11,235 nt of DNA, taken from contig JAGWBF010000005.1 of assembly GCA_021296025.1 (NCBI GenBank), positions 38,065 to 49,299 on the forward strand. The letters run 5' to 3'. The position numbers and the translations under genes were made by a program. Source of the stretch: Dehalococcoidia bacterium (GTDB lineage Bacteria; Chloroflexota; Dehalococcoidia; Lucifugimonadales; JAGWBF01). Under the pieces are notes generated by a model. It searched no databases and was not told the DNA's origin. It was given only the letters and a program-made list of their open reading frames with translations. This document shows, one piece after another, positions 1 through 6,950 of the stretch. How positions within the stretch are numbered: position 1 is the first letter of the stretch; every line of letters starts with the position of its first letter.

Positions 1-295
1 CACCGTGGCATCAGCCGCAAAGCTGAACAACACCATTGGAGCTGACATAAGGGAGCACGACGTCGTCATTCTCGATTTCAGCGACACGCTTTACGTGGAT
101 GACAGCGCCGCTTTGGTTGTGGAGCAGTTGATCGACACAGCCATGAAGCACGATGTGCGGTGTATTATCGTTGGTCTTAAGGGTATCCCCGAAACCACCC
201 TCCGGGCACTGAACGTCCTGCGCAACGTCCCACCCGAACACTTCAAGTCCAACCTGGAAGATGCTTCTATTCTGGCTAGGAAACTACTTTCGTAA
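1..295 (+). CDS. STAS-domain protein, C-terminal fragment (probable SulP-type anion transporter)
   Basis: About 97 codons are visible and the reading frame is open to the left edge, so this is the 3' end of a longer gene; the GTG at position 5 need not be a real start. The stretch VVILDFSDTLYVDDSAALVV, followed by a helix and the strand CIIVGL, has the strand-helix pattern of a STAS domain, and the DDSAAL segment sits where STAS proteins carry the D-S-[SG] loop. In SulP sulfate/bicarbonate/dicarboxylate transporters this domain is the cytoplasmic C-terminus after the membrane helices, and a protein ending soon after the STAS fold fits that. A stand-alone STAS regulator is the alternative, because no membrane part can be seen. 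The gene ends in TAA and converges on the ABC ATPase gene with only 9 bp between them; no terminator hairpin is visible there. Confidence 0.65.
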   Translation, partial: TVASAAKLNNTIGADIREHDVVILDFSDTLYVDDSAALVVEQLIDTAMKHDVRCIIVGLKGIPETTLRALNVLRNVPPEHFKSNLEDASILARKLLS

Positions 296-304
296 CGTCG
301 GCAA

Positions 305-1063
305 TCAGAGTATCTGGGACAGGAACAGCTTGGTGCGGTCGCTCTGAGGGTTCTCGAATATCTGCTCCGGGGACCCATCTTCCACAATCGATCCCTGGTC
401 GAACATCATCATGCGGTCCGCCACTTCCCTGGCAAACCCCATCTCGTGGGACACCACAACCATGGTCATTCCCGAGCTGGCCAGCTCCTTCATCACCTCC
501 AGCACCTCTTTGATCATCTCTGGGTCGAGGGCTGATGTGGGCTCATCGAACAGCATGATGTTCGGTTGCATTGCCAGCGCCCTAGCTATGGCCACCCGCT
601 GCTGCTGACCGCCCGACAACTGGGTGGGGTACTTCTCCGACTGTTCCGTAATTCCCACGCGGTCCAGCAGGTCCAACGCAACCTGTCGGGCTTCGTCCCT
701 GGGCATCTTGCGCACCTTCATCGGCGCCAGGATGATGTTGTCCATCACAGTCAGGTGGGGGAACAGGTTGAAGGATTGAAACACCATTCCCACATCCCGT
801 CTAATTGCATCGATATTGCGAACATCGTTGGTGAGCTCGATGCCGTCCACGATGATCTGGCCTCGCTGGTGCTCCTCCAGACGGTTTATGGTGCGAATGA
901 AGGTGGACTTGCCCGACCCCGAAGGACCGAACACCACCACAACCTGCGCCTTGCCGATGCTTGTTGTTATGCCCCTCAGGGCATGGAAGCTGCCGTACCA
1001 CTTGTGGACATCCCGGCAGATGATTATGTCTTCCGAGCCGTTATTCGTTTCCTGTGCTTCCAT
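305..1063 (-). CDS. aapP: Polar amino-acid ABC transporter, ATP-binding subunit (AapP/GlnQ type)
   Basis: This 252-residue cytoplasmic ATPase powers the importer encoded upstream (binding protein, two permeases). All nucleotide-binding motifs are present: Walker A GPSGSGKST (residues 46-54), Q-loop Q96, ABC signature LSGGQQQ (149-155), Walker B IMLFDEP (169-175) with the D-loop SALD, and H-loop H206. Length and motif spacing match the PAAT family (GlnQ, HisP, AapP, BztD). The start ATG has a strong Shine-Dalgarno AGGAGGG a few bases upstream, and the gene follows the AapM-like permease by 17 bp, so it is the last gene of the operon. The stop is TGA, which shows that TGA terminates normally in this genome. 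The exact substrate cannot be read from the ATPase; the symbol follows the gene order and the binding protein. Confidence 0.93.
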   Translation of the reverse strand: MEAQETNNGSEDIIICRDVHKWYGSFHALRGITTSIGKAQVVVVFGPSGSGKSTFIRTINRLEEHQRGQIIVDGIELTNDVRNIDAIRRDVGMVFQSFNLFPHLTVMDNIILAPMKVRKMPRDEARQVALDLLDRVGITEQSEKYPTQLSGGQQQRVAIARALAMQPNIMLFDEPTSALDPEMIKEVLEVMKELASSGMTMVVVSHEMGFAREVADRMMMFDQGSIVEDGSPEQIFENPQSDRTKLFLSQIL

Positions 1064-1080
1064 GTGCCCTCCTGTCGAAG

Positions 1081-2331
1081 CTACCGCCGTCCAACTCCCA
1101 GGTTCTCTTCTACCCTTCGGCTCACATATGACATGCTGTAGGTGAACACCCAGAATACCAGTCCCAGGAAGAGGAACAGCTCCTTGGTGCTGGCAAGGTA
1201 CTCGGGGTTTCCCTGGATGAAGGCCCGGCTGATCTCTACTACATCGAGCATTCCGATGATATACACCAAGCTGGTGTCTTTGAACAAAGCGATGAACTGT
1301 CCCACTATTGCTGGAATCACGTTGCGAATGGCTTGGGGCAGGGAGATGAAGAGCATGGTCTGCCAGCTGGGCAAGCCCAGGGCACGGGCTGCCTCAGCTT
1401 GGCCAGGATGCAGGGCCTGAAGCCCGCCGCGAATGTTCTCAGCCATGTATGCAGAGCTGAACAGGGTTATGACGATGGCCGCGCGGAAAAGGGAGTTCTG
1501 AGGGAAGTTCTCGGGGAACGCAAGAGGCACCAGCACCTGGGACATGAAAAGCAAAGTGATGAGAGGCACGCCTCGAAACACTTCGATAAACACGACACAT
1601 AACAGCTTGACCACAGGCAGGCTAGAACGCCTCCCAAGGGCGAGAGCGATGCCGATTGGAAAGCTGAACGCAATGCCCCCCACAGCCAGTATCAGGTTCA
1701 GCATCAGCCCGCCCCAGTGACGCACCGACACAGGCTCCAAGCCCGGAATAGCAGGTCCTCCCCTCACCAGGAGCAGGATCGCCACAAACACAACGACAGC
1801 CGACAGCGCAACGTTGCGCGAGGTCCCCAACGGCGTGTACCGGGCAATGGCCCATCCAATGCCCAAAGCAGGGATGTTTGCTCCCAGCAGCAGCCGGACA
1901 TCCATGCCCATACGTTCAAAGCTGTAAGGAAGCAGAGCGAATGCAGACAAAATCACAGCAACCGCTATTCCCATACGCTTTGGCAGGCCTCCGCCCGCAA
2001 GTCCCCACATCATTCCTAGAATGAGAGTCACCAACAGCACGGATACCTGGGGTCTCCAGAAGCAGTTCTGGCCGGGGCAGGCCAGCTCGGTGTTGTACTG
2101 GCCAATGACCAATTGCCCACCCAGGGTTGCGATGACGGACCAGTCGGCGTTGAACAGGATCCAGTTGATACCGAAGATTGCCGCAGCGCCTATCACCAAG
2201 CAGGATACTGCGGTTAGCGCACCGCTGAACCATGTGCTGAAGAGGTTGGCGTGCATCCAGCCAATGACGCCCCTCTCCAGGATCGGTGGGGGAAGGGGAG
2301 GGTTGCCGACGGGTCTTACTTCAGCAGCCAT
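1081..2331 (-). CDS. aapM: Polar amino-acid ABC transporter permease (AapM/BztC type)
   Basis: A 416-residue inner-membrane permease. It has many hydrophobic segments: about residues 37-60, 97-113, 119-137, 150-165, 174-188, and then the conserved C-terminal transport domain from about 205 to 400. The EAA loop that docks with the ATPase is QAEAARALGLP (311-321), followed by SLPQAIRNVIPAI, typical of the His/Glu/Gln/Arg/opine permease family. Extra N-terminal helices before the core domain are characteristic of AapM/BztC, which are longer than GlnP-type permeases (about 220 residues). Two cysteines (C85, C90) lie in a predicted external loop and could pair. The ATG is 3 bp after the TAG stop of the AapQ-like gene, so the two are almost certainly translationally coupled. 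It would pair with AapQ as a heterodimeric channel. Confidence 0.92.
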   Translation of the reverse strand: MAAEVRPVGNPPLPPPILERGVIGWMHANLFSTWFSGALTAVSCLVIGAAAIFGINWILFNADWSVIATLGGQLVIGQYNTELACPGQNCFWRPQVSVLLVTLILGMMWGLAGGGLPKRMGIAVAVILSAFALLPYSFERMGMDVRLLLGANIPALGIGWAIARYTPLGTSRNVALSAVVVFVAILLLVRGGPAIPGLEPVSVRHWGGLMLNLILAVGGIAFSFPIGIALALGRRSSLPVVKLLCVVFIEVFRGVPLITLLFMSQVLVPLAFPENFPQNSLFRAAIVITLFSSAYMAENIRGGLQALHPGQAEAARALGLPSWQTMLFISLPQAIRNVIPAIVGQFIALFKDTSLVYIIGMLDVVEISRAFIQGNPEYLASTKELFLFLGLVFWVFTYSMSYVSRRVEENLGVGRR

Positions 2332-2334
2332 TTC

Positions 2335-3531
2335 CTATCTTCTCTCAATGCTTATGCGCTTGTTGTAAAGGTTGCCGATAAGCGAGTAGGTCAGGCTCAT
2401 AGCAAGGTATGCCGCCATGATCATCAGGAATATGGATACCGCGGGAGCGGTCTGCGTCATAGTCTTTGCTACGTTGGTGAGGTCGGAAAACCCGATGGCG
2501 CCTGCCAAGCTGCTGTTCTTGGTCAGGTTGAGAAACTGGCTGATCAGTGGCGGCACGATTACCCGCATAGCCTGGGGAAGGGTGACCTGTCGCAGGGTCC
2601 TTGCGTTTGAGAGACCCAGCGCCCGGGCCGCCTCGATCTGTCCCCGACTCACCGATTGTATGCCGGCCCTTACAATCTCGGCGATGAAGGAAGCGGTGTA
2701 TATCACCAACCCCAGCATCAGCGCCATCAGCCCCCCCGACATGGTGAACCCGTCGGATATGCGACCAAAGGCCCCGTGGGGAGATGGCAGAGAGACGGTG
2801 AAGGGCGCAGTTCCCGACGATAAGGCGATGACAAGCCAGCCGACAGCACCTATGACGAAAACGGTGGCGATTCCCATCAACAGAGGGTCCGGCGCCGAGC
2901 CCCTGCGGATTTCCCGGATAACCAACCACCGATGCACCACTATTCCAGCAACTATGGCTACGACGACCAATCCAATCCAACCTAAGGAGGAGCCAAGGCC
3001 GCTCACAGAGAGCCATGGTATAGAAAGCCCAGCATTGTTCAGGTACAGACGGTCCGCGAGAACGTACCCTTCTCGCACGGGAGGCAGCGCAAGCACGATG
3101 TAGAACCAGAAGAACAGCTGCACCAGCAAGGGAACGTTCCGGAAGAACTCAACGTATATCAGGGCGATCCTCGAGATGATCCAGTTGCCTGACAGCCGAG
3201 CGATTCCTATGAAAGTGCCCAGCAAGGTTGCCAGCACCACGCCTGCTATAGAGACGATCAGGGTGTTGGTTGCCGCGACGATGAAGGCGTAGAGGAAGGT
3301 ATCTGAGGACTCATAGGGCAGAAAATGCTGGCCAATAGGGGTCTGGTACTCCCTGTCAAGGAAGCTGAATCCGTGAGGGATTTCCCGGTCCTGGACGGCA
3401 TTGATCATATTCGCAGCAAACCAGGAAACCAGGACAACAACCAGTATCCCGGACACAAATTGGGTCGTCCATTGGATGACCTGGGTGTGCCGCCAGACTG
3501 GTACGCCTTTGTAGGTGAGACTAGGGGACAT
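2335..3531 (-). CDS. aapQ: Polar amino-acid ABC transporter permease (AapQ/BztB type)
   Basis: A 398-residue inner-membrane permease and the partner of the AapM-like subunit. Hydrophobic segments fall near residues 22-42, 80-112, 120-148, 180-200, 218-238, 264-290 and 362-388. The EAA loop is GQIEAARALGLSNARTLRQV (297-316), followed by LPQAMRVIVPPLISQFLNL. The family-specific segment YVEFFRNVPLLVQLFFWFY (126-144) is clear. AapQ/BztB proteins are about 400 residues, with a long insertion between the first helix and the core, and this one matches. The start ATG at 3531 lacks a strong Shine-Dalgarno sequence. The gene lies downstream of the binding-protein gene but is separated from it by a terminator-like hairpin and 232 bp, with a candidate promoter of its own at 3565-3594. 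Confidence 0.92.
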   Translation of the reverse strand: MSPSLTYKGVPVWRHTQVIQWTTQFVSGILVVVLVSWFAANMINAVQDREIPHGFSFLDREYQTPIGQHFLPYESSDTFLYAFIVAATNTLIVSIAGVVLATLLGTFIGIARLSGNWIISRIALIYVEFFRNVPLLVQLFFWFYIVLALPPVREGYVLADRLYLNNAGLSIPWLSVSGLGSSLGWIGLVVVAIVAGIVVHRWLVIREIRRGSAPDPLLMGIATVFVIGAVGWLVIALSSGTAPFTVSLPSPHGAFGRISDGFTMSGGLMALMLGLVIYTASFIAEIVRAGIQSVSRGQIEAARALGLSNARTLRQVTLPQAMRVIVPPLISQFLNLTKNSSLAGAIGFSDLTNVAKTMTQTAPAVSIFLMIMAAYLAMSLTYSLIGNLYNKRISIERR

Positions 3532-3564
3532 TGCAGATATGACCAGCCGGGGGTAGTGCGCTAG

Positions 3565-3594
3565 ATTCTAGTCTAACGATGCTAGATTTGTCGA
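3565..3594 (-). promoter_or_regulatory. Candidate sigma-70-type promoter for the permease/ATPase genes
   Basis: On the minus strand, TCGACA (3594-3589, five of six matches to TTGACA) and TAGAAT (3570-3565, five of six matches to TATAAT) are 18 bp apart. The predicted start of transcription is about 27 nt before the AapQ-like ATG. CTAGA repeats overlap the -10 region: an odd palindrome CTAGA-T-TCTAG at 3561-3571 and another CTAGAT at 3582. They could form an operator, but this is speculative. If active, this promoter would let the permeases and ATPase be made independently of the binding protein. Confidence 0.4.
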
Positions 3595-3690
3595 GTTAGC
3601 GAATAAGCTGGATTTCCCGACCCGGCCGGGCATTGGGGAGTGAGTTACACGGCCCCCGGTCGGTGGCGTCGAACTTGGCCTCCGGACGGG

Positions 3691-3727
3691 GTAAAAAGGT
3701 ACCCCCGGAACGTTCCGGGGGTACCTT
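3691..3727 (-). terminator. Intrinsic terminator or attenuator after the binding-protein gene
   Basis: Positions 3696-3727 form a perfect 32-bp inverted repeat with its centre at AACGTT; the arms contain GGTACCCCCGG. Read on the minus strand, the hairpin lies 36 nt past the binding-protein stop codon and runs into TTTTT (its last two T's belong to the repeat), the usual form of a Rho-independent terminator. On the plus strand no T run of that length follows it. Placed between the binding-protein and permease genes, it should reduce read-through and give more binding protein than membrane complex, a common arrangement in ABC importers. It may also stabilise the 3' end of the upstream transcript. 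Confidence 0.85.
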
Positions 3728-3763
3728 CGATCACCCTAGTGTGAGGTCAGTAAAGCCGGGGGA

Positions 3764-4990
3764 CTACCTAAGAGGCGCCGCGTAAATCTGGCCGCCCTTC
3801 GGGCAGTCGGTGCACCGGGCATTCGCCCATAGGGCGTTCCGACCATTCTCTCGAGGCAGGTCGATCCCATCAGGGCCAAGGTTCCGGTCATATATCTCGC
3901 CGTAGTTGCCGACGGCCCCGATCACATCCTGGGCCACCGTCTCATCGAGACCCAAGCTGTCCTGACCGAAGGAACCACCCAACCCAAACAACCGGTCCAC
4001 TTTGGTATCGCCGGTCGCCTCCGTGGGCACGTTGTCGGCTGTGACTCCGTAGGCCTCCGCATAGATGAGGATGCCCATCACCGTCTTGACTATGTCGAAC
4101 CACTGGTCGTCGCCGTGGGGGACCACGGGGCCCAGGGGCTCTTCTGAGATTGTGTCGGGGAGTATGACATGGTCGTCGGGATTGGACAGGGCTGTCCGCA
4201 ATGCCGCAAGCTGGGACAGGTCATTGGTAAAAGCGTCGCACTGCTGACTGTCGTATGCAGCTACCAGCGCGTCGGTGTCTTCAAATGTCACTACTGTTAG
4301 GTTCAGGTTATTCTGGTTGGAGAAGTCCTGCAGGTTGAGCTCTGTTGTCGTTCCCAGGGTAACGCAGACGCTGGCTTCCTGAAGCTCCATGGCGCTGCTT
4401 ACCCCAAGGTCCTTCCTTACCATGAATCCCTGGCCATCGTAGAACATCGTCTGGGCATAGTTGCCCCACTGGGCATCCCGGGAGGTGGTCCATGTCACGG
4501 TGCGCACGAGCATGTCAACCTCACCCGACTGGATGGTCGGCCCACGCTCGGCGGCCGTGATAAGCCGGATCTCGATGGCGTTGGGATCGCCGAGGACAGC
4601 TGCCGCCAACGCCCTGCACAGATCGATATCAAAGCCAACGTTGTTTCCCGCATCGTCCAGGGAGCCATACCCTGGGACATCATTTCGGCTGGCGCAGATG
4701 ACTCTGCCACGGTCCATGACCGCCTGTAGCCTGTTGCCAACCGTCTCCATCTGGTCATCTTGCATCTGCTGAGCCACCATCGTCTGGGCCAGCATTTGGG
4801 CCTTCTCTTCTACATCCGCTTCCGTCATTGCTGTATCGTCGGTCATGCGCTCGGCCGCCAACGTCTGGGCCCGTTCCTCCACATCCTCTTCGCTCAACCC
4901 TCCACCGCCGCACGCGGCGAGAGTTACAGCTAGGGCTAAGAGGACCGCAACCACAAAATACACCTTGTTCTTCAGCATCTTCGGATCCAT
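3764..4990 (-). CDS. aapJ: Amino-acid-binding lipoprotein (AapJ/BztA type)
   Basis: The solute receptor of the importer. I start it at the ATG at 4990 (408 residues), because AGGAAAGG precedes it and a lipoprotein signal follows: charged MDPKMLKNK, a hydrophobic core, then lipobox LAAC with the lipidated C27. The more upstream in-frame start at 5167 would bury this signal. After CGGGG comes a linker (about 33-80) with two similar units, EDVEERAQTLA (35-45) and ADVEEKAQMLA (58-68), probably helical. The ligand-binding fold runs from about 95 to the end. It contains stretches nearly diagnostic of AapJ: YDGQGFMVRK (184-193), VCVTLGTTTE, EEPLGPVVPHGDDQWFDIVK (283-302) and GNYGEIYDRN (361-370). 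Near the C-terminus, ARCTDCPK (391-398) adds a CxxC between ALW and GGQIY that I do not recall from proteobacterial AapJ. Ligand specificity (general L-amino acids, or glutamate and relatives) is uncertain. Confidence 0.93.
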   Translation of the reverse strand: MDPKMLKNKVYFVVAVLLALAVTLAACGGGGLSEEDVEERAQTLAAERMTDDTAMTEADVEEKAQMLAQTMVAQQMQDDQMETVGNRLQAVMDRGRVICASRNDVPGYGSLDDAGNNVGFDIDLCRALAAAVLGDPNAIEIRLITAAERGPTIQSGEVDMLVRTVTWTTSRDAQWGNYAQTMFYDGQGFMVRKDLGVSSAMELQEASVCVTLGTTTELNLQDFSNQNNLNLTVVTFEDTDALVAAYDSQQCDAFTNDLSQLAALRTALSNPDDHVILPDTISEEPLGPVVPHGDDQWFDIVKTVMGILIYAEAYGVTADNVPTEATGDTKVDRLFGLGGSFGQDSLGLDETVAQDVIGAVGNYGEIYDRNLGPDGIDLPRENGRNALWANARCTDCPKGGQIYAAPLR

Positions 4991-5057
4991 TCCTTTCCTG
5001 AGGTGAATGTTAGGTTTTCGGGCTGTCTTACCGCAACAGTCCGACAAACAGTCAGGT

Positions 5058-5063
5058 ATTATA
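5058..5063 (-). promoter_or_regulatory. Candidate -10 element for the binding-protein gene
   Basis: On the minus strand this reads TATAAT, a perfect -10 consensus, about 68 nt before the chosen ATG at 4990. No convincing -35 hexamer is found at 16-18 bp (the sequence there is AGAATT or GAGAAT), so activation by a regulator or chance are both possible. It lies in the 249-bp divergent region between the importer and the ThDP-enzyme gene. Confidence 0.4.
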
Positions 5064-5170
5064 ACCCAAATGCAACGGGAATTCTCAGCTCTGCAAAACA
5101 TTTTTGAAACATCTTCCCAGCAATTCTCGGATAGCATGTTTTTCGGTCCATTGGGCCTCCAGGCCACCTA

Positions 5171-5199
5171 TTGACATGCATCTAACCGGGTGTTTGAAT
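5171..5199 (+). promoter_or_regulatory. Candidate sigma-70-type promoter for the ThDP enzyme/selenoprotein pair
   Basis: TTGACA (5171-5176, perfect -35) is followed after exactly 17 bp by TTGAAT (5194-5199, four of six matches to the -10 consensus). Transcription would start near 5206, leaving a short leader of about 34 nt before the ATG at 5240. The leader carries AAGGA (5230-5234) five bases before that ATG. Spacing and location are good; the -10 element is only moderate. Confidence 0.5.
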
Positions 5200-5239
5200 C
5201 CTGTCATTCCTTGGCCCGGAATTCTTCGTAAGGACTATC

Positions 5240-6934
5240 ATGTCTCCTAAGACCAGCGTCGGCCATGCTGTCGTCGAAGCCCTGAGGCAAGAAGATGTGC
5301 GCCATGTGTTCGGAATCGTAGGCGCCGCCTTCCTGGATATCCTGGATGCCATGTACGACCGGACGGATATCCAGTTCGTCGGCGTCCGCCATGAACAAGC
5401 GGCAGCTCTCATGGCCGATGGCTATGCTCGCGTCACCGGCCGACCCTCGGTCTGCCTTGTGACCAACGGTCCCGGAGTCATCAACCTGACTTATGCTGTG
5501 GCCGCCCCCTATGTTCCCCATTCGCCGATGGTAATCCTGGCCCCATCACCATCCAGGGAGCACCAGCACCGCGACTCCACCCAGGAGTTCGACCAGGTGT
5601 CTCTGTTCCGTCCCATCACCAAGGCCGCATTCCAGGTAACCGTGCCAGAGCGCATTCCGGAGCTTCTGCAGCATGCCTTTCGGGTAGCGACCTCCGGGAA
5701 GATGGGGCCGGTGCTGGTGGACCTTCCCCGGGACATTATGGTGGGCACGGAAGTCCAAACGACAGCCCTCGATCCTGGAAGCTACCGGGTCGGGCAAAGC
5801 AGAGTGCAGGGCGACCAAGAGCTTGTGGAGCGGGCTGCACAGGTGCTTCTCTCTGCTCAGCAGCCCGTGATTATGGCTGGAGGCGGGGTAGACTGGAGCA
5901 TGGCATCCCAGGAAGCTGTAAAGCTGGCGGAGATCACCGGGGCTGCCCTGGTAACCTCCTATGGGCGCGCAGATGCGGTTCCCAACAATCACCCGCAGTT
6001 CCTGGGTCACATAGGACGATTGGGAGCGCCCGAGGCCGCCGAGGCGGTGCGCAAGGCCGATGTGCTTCTAGCTCTGGGCACCAGGCTGTCCCACAGCACC
6101 ACCTTCTACGACAACCGCTACATCCAGCCCGGGACTCGAATAGTCCAGGTGGACATCGATGCCGACGAGATCGGCAGAAACTACCCTGTGGCCGTGGGCA
6201 TCCATGGCGATGCCAAGGGAGTGGCAACCCAGCTTCTGAAAGAGCTCCAGACCGCGGAAGCGCCCATCAGAGGCGAGTGGCTTGAGGAGGTCAAGGAGCT
6301 GTGCCGGCGTCGCTGGGAGCGTCTGGACTCTGAAGGCGAGCTGAGCACCATGCCCCTGAAGCCCCAGAGGGTGTACCATGAGCTGCGCAAGGTGATACCC
6401 ACGGATGCCATCGTCTCCCTGGATGCGGGGCTGACCCCCGCCTTCGGACAGGACCGGCTGGTGTTCGACAATTCCCGAAGCCTGCTCATCTCCCTGGACC
6501 TGGGGGGCTTGGGCTTCGGGTTCCCCGAGGCCCTGGGGGCCAAGTTTGCCCTGCCCAACCGTACCGTGGTGAACATGAACGGGGACGGAGGGTTCCTGTT
6601 CAACGCCCAGGAGATGGAGACGGCGGTACGCTACGGTCTGAACGTGATAACGGTGATCATGAATAACGGCTGCTGGGGTTCGGAGAAGGCATACCAGAAG
6701 TACGCCTTCAACGAAAGGTACGTTGGGGCCGATGTGGGCAGCCCCGATTTCGAGCAGTTCGCCCGCTCCTTCGGCGCCCTGGGCATCAGGGTCGAAGACG
6801 CCGACCAGATAGGGGATGCTTTCAGGGAGGCGATGAACGCACCTGGTCCCAGCATCATCGAGGTGCCCGTTGACCCCGACGAAATGCCCCGACCCGCGCG
6901 CTTGGGCGATGTGATGAAGCAGCCTCAGCAATAG
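5240..6934 (+). CDS. ThDP-dependent enzyme of the acetolactate synthase superfamily
   Basis: A 564-residue cytoplasmic enzyme with the usual three domains: pyrimidine-binding (about 5-170), central (about 190-330) and pyrophosphate-binding (about 375-550). The catalytic glutamate is E52 in RHEQAAALMADGYARVTG. The ThDP/Mg motif starts at GDGGF (448-452) and ends at NN (475-476). ATG 5240 is preceded by AAGGA at ideal spacing. The subfamily is unresolved. Members condense or decarboxylate 2-oxo acids (acetolactate synthase, benzoylformate or phosphonopyruvate decarboxylase), cleave oxalyl-CoA, or make acetyl phosphate from sulfoacetaldehyde (Xsc). The FGIVGAAF segment (24-31) in place of the acetolactate-synthase FGYPGGA type resembles my memory of Xsc (FGIIGSAF), but the central region does not clearly match. 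No regulatory small subunit or other branched-chain gene is nearby, so a housekeeping IlvB role is unlikely. It probably forms an operon with the selenoprotein gene 16 bp downstream. Confidence 0.9.
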   Translation: MSPKTSVGHAVVEALRQEDVRHVFGIVGAAFLDILDAMYDRTDIQFVGVRHEQAAALMADGYARVTGRPSVCLVTNGPGVINLTYAVAAPYVPHSPMVILAPSPSREHQHRDSTQEFDQVSLFRPITKAAFQVTVPERIPELLQHAFRVATSGKMGPVLVDLPRDIMVGTEVQTTALDPGSYRVGQSRVQGDQELVERAAQVLLSAQQPVIMAGGGVDWSMASQEAVKLAEITGAALVTSYGRADAVPNNHPQFLGHIGRLGAPEAAEAVRKADVLLALGTRLSHSTTFYDNRYIQPGTRIVQVDIDADEIGRNYPVAVGIHGDAKGVATQLLKELQTAEAPIRGEWLEEVKELCRRRWERLDSEGELSTMPLKPQRVYHELRKVIPTDAIVSLDAGLTPAFGQDRLVFDNSRSLLISLDLGGLGFGFPEALGAKFALPNRTVVNMNGDGGFLFNAQEMETAVRYGLNVITVIMNNGCWGSEKAYQKYAFNERYVGADVGSPDFEQFARSFGALGIRVEDADQIGDAFREAMNAPGPSIIEVPVDPDEMPRPARLGDVMKQPQQ

Positions 6935-6950
6935 GAGTCGGCGAAAGCAT

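Noticed and set aside
3561..3594. CTAGA repeats as a defined operator site.
   Set aside because: The repeats are short and uneven and match no operator I know; they are mentioned only with the candidate promoter.
4991..5167. An N-terminal extension of the binding protein to an upstream ATG at 5167.
   Set aside because: It would place 59 residues before a clear lipoprotein signal peptide and would cover the TATAAT element and the ribosome site.
5240..6934. Assignment as a housekeeping acetolactate synthase (ilvB/ilvI).
   Set aside because: There is no ilvN/ilvH, ilvC or leu gene nearby, the N-terminal substrate-loop motifs differ, and the gene is paired with a selenoprotein.
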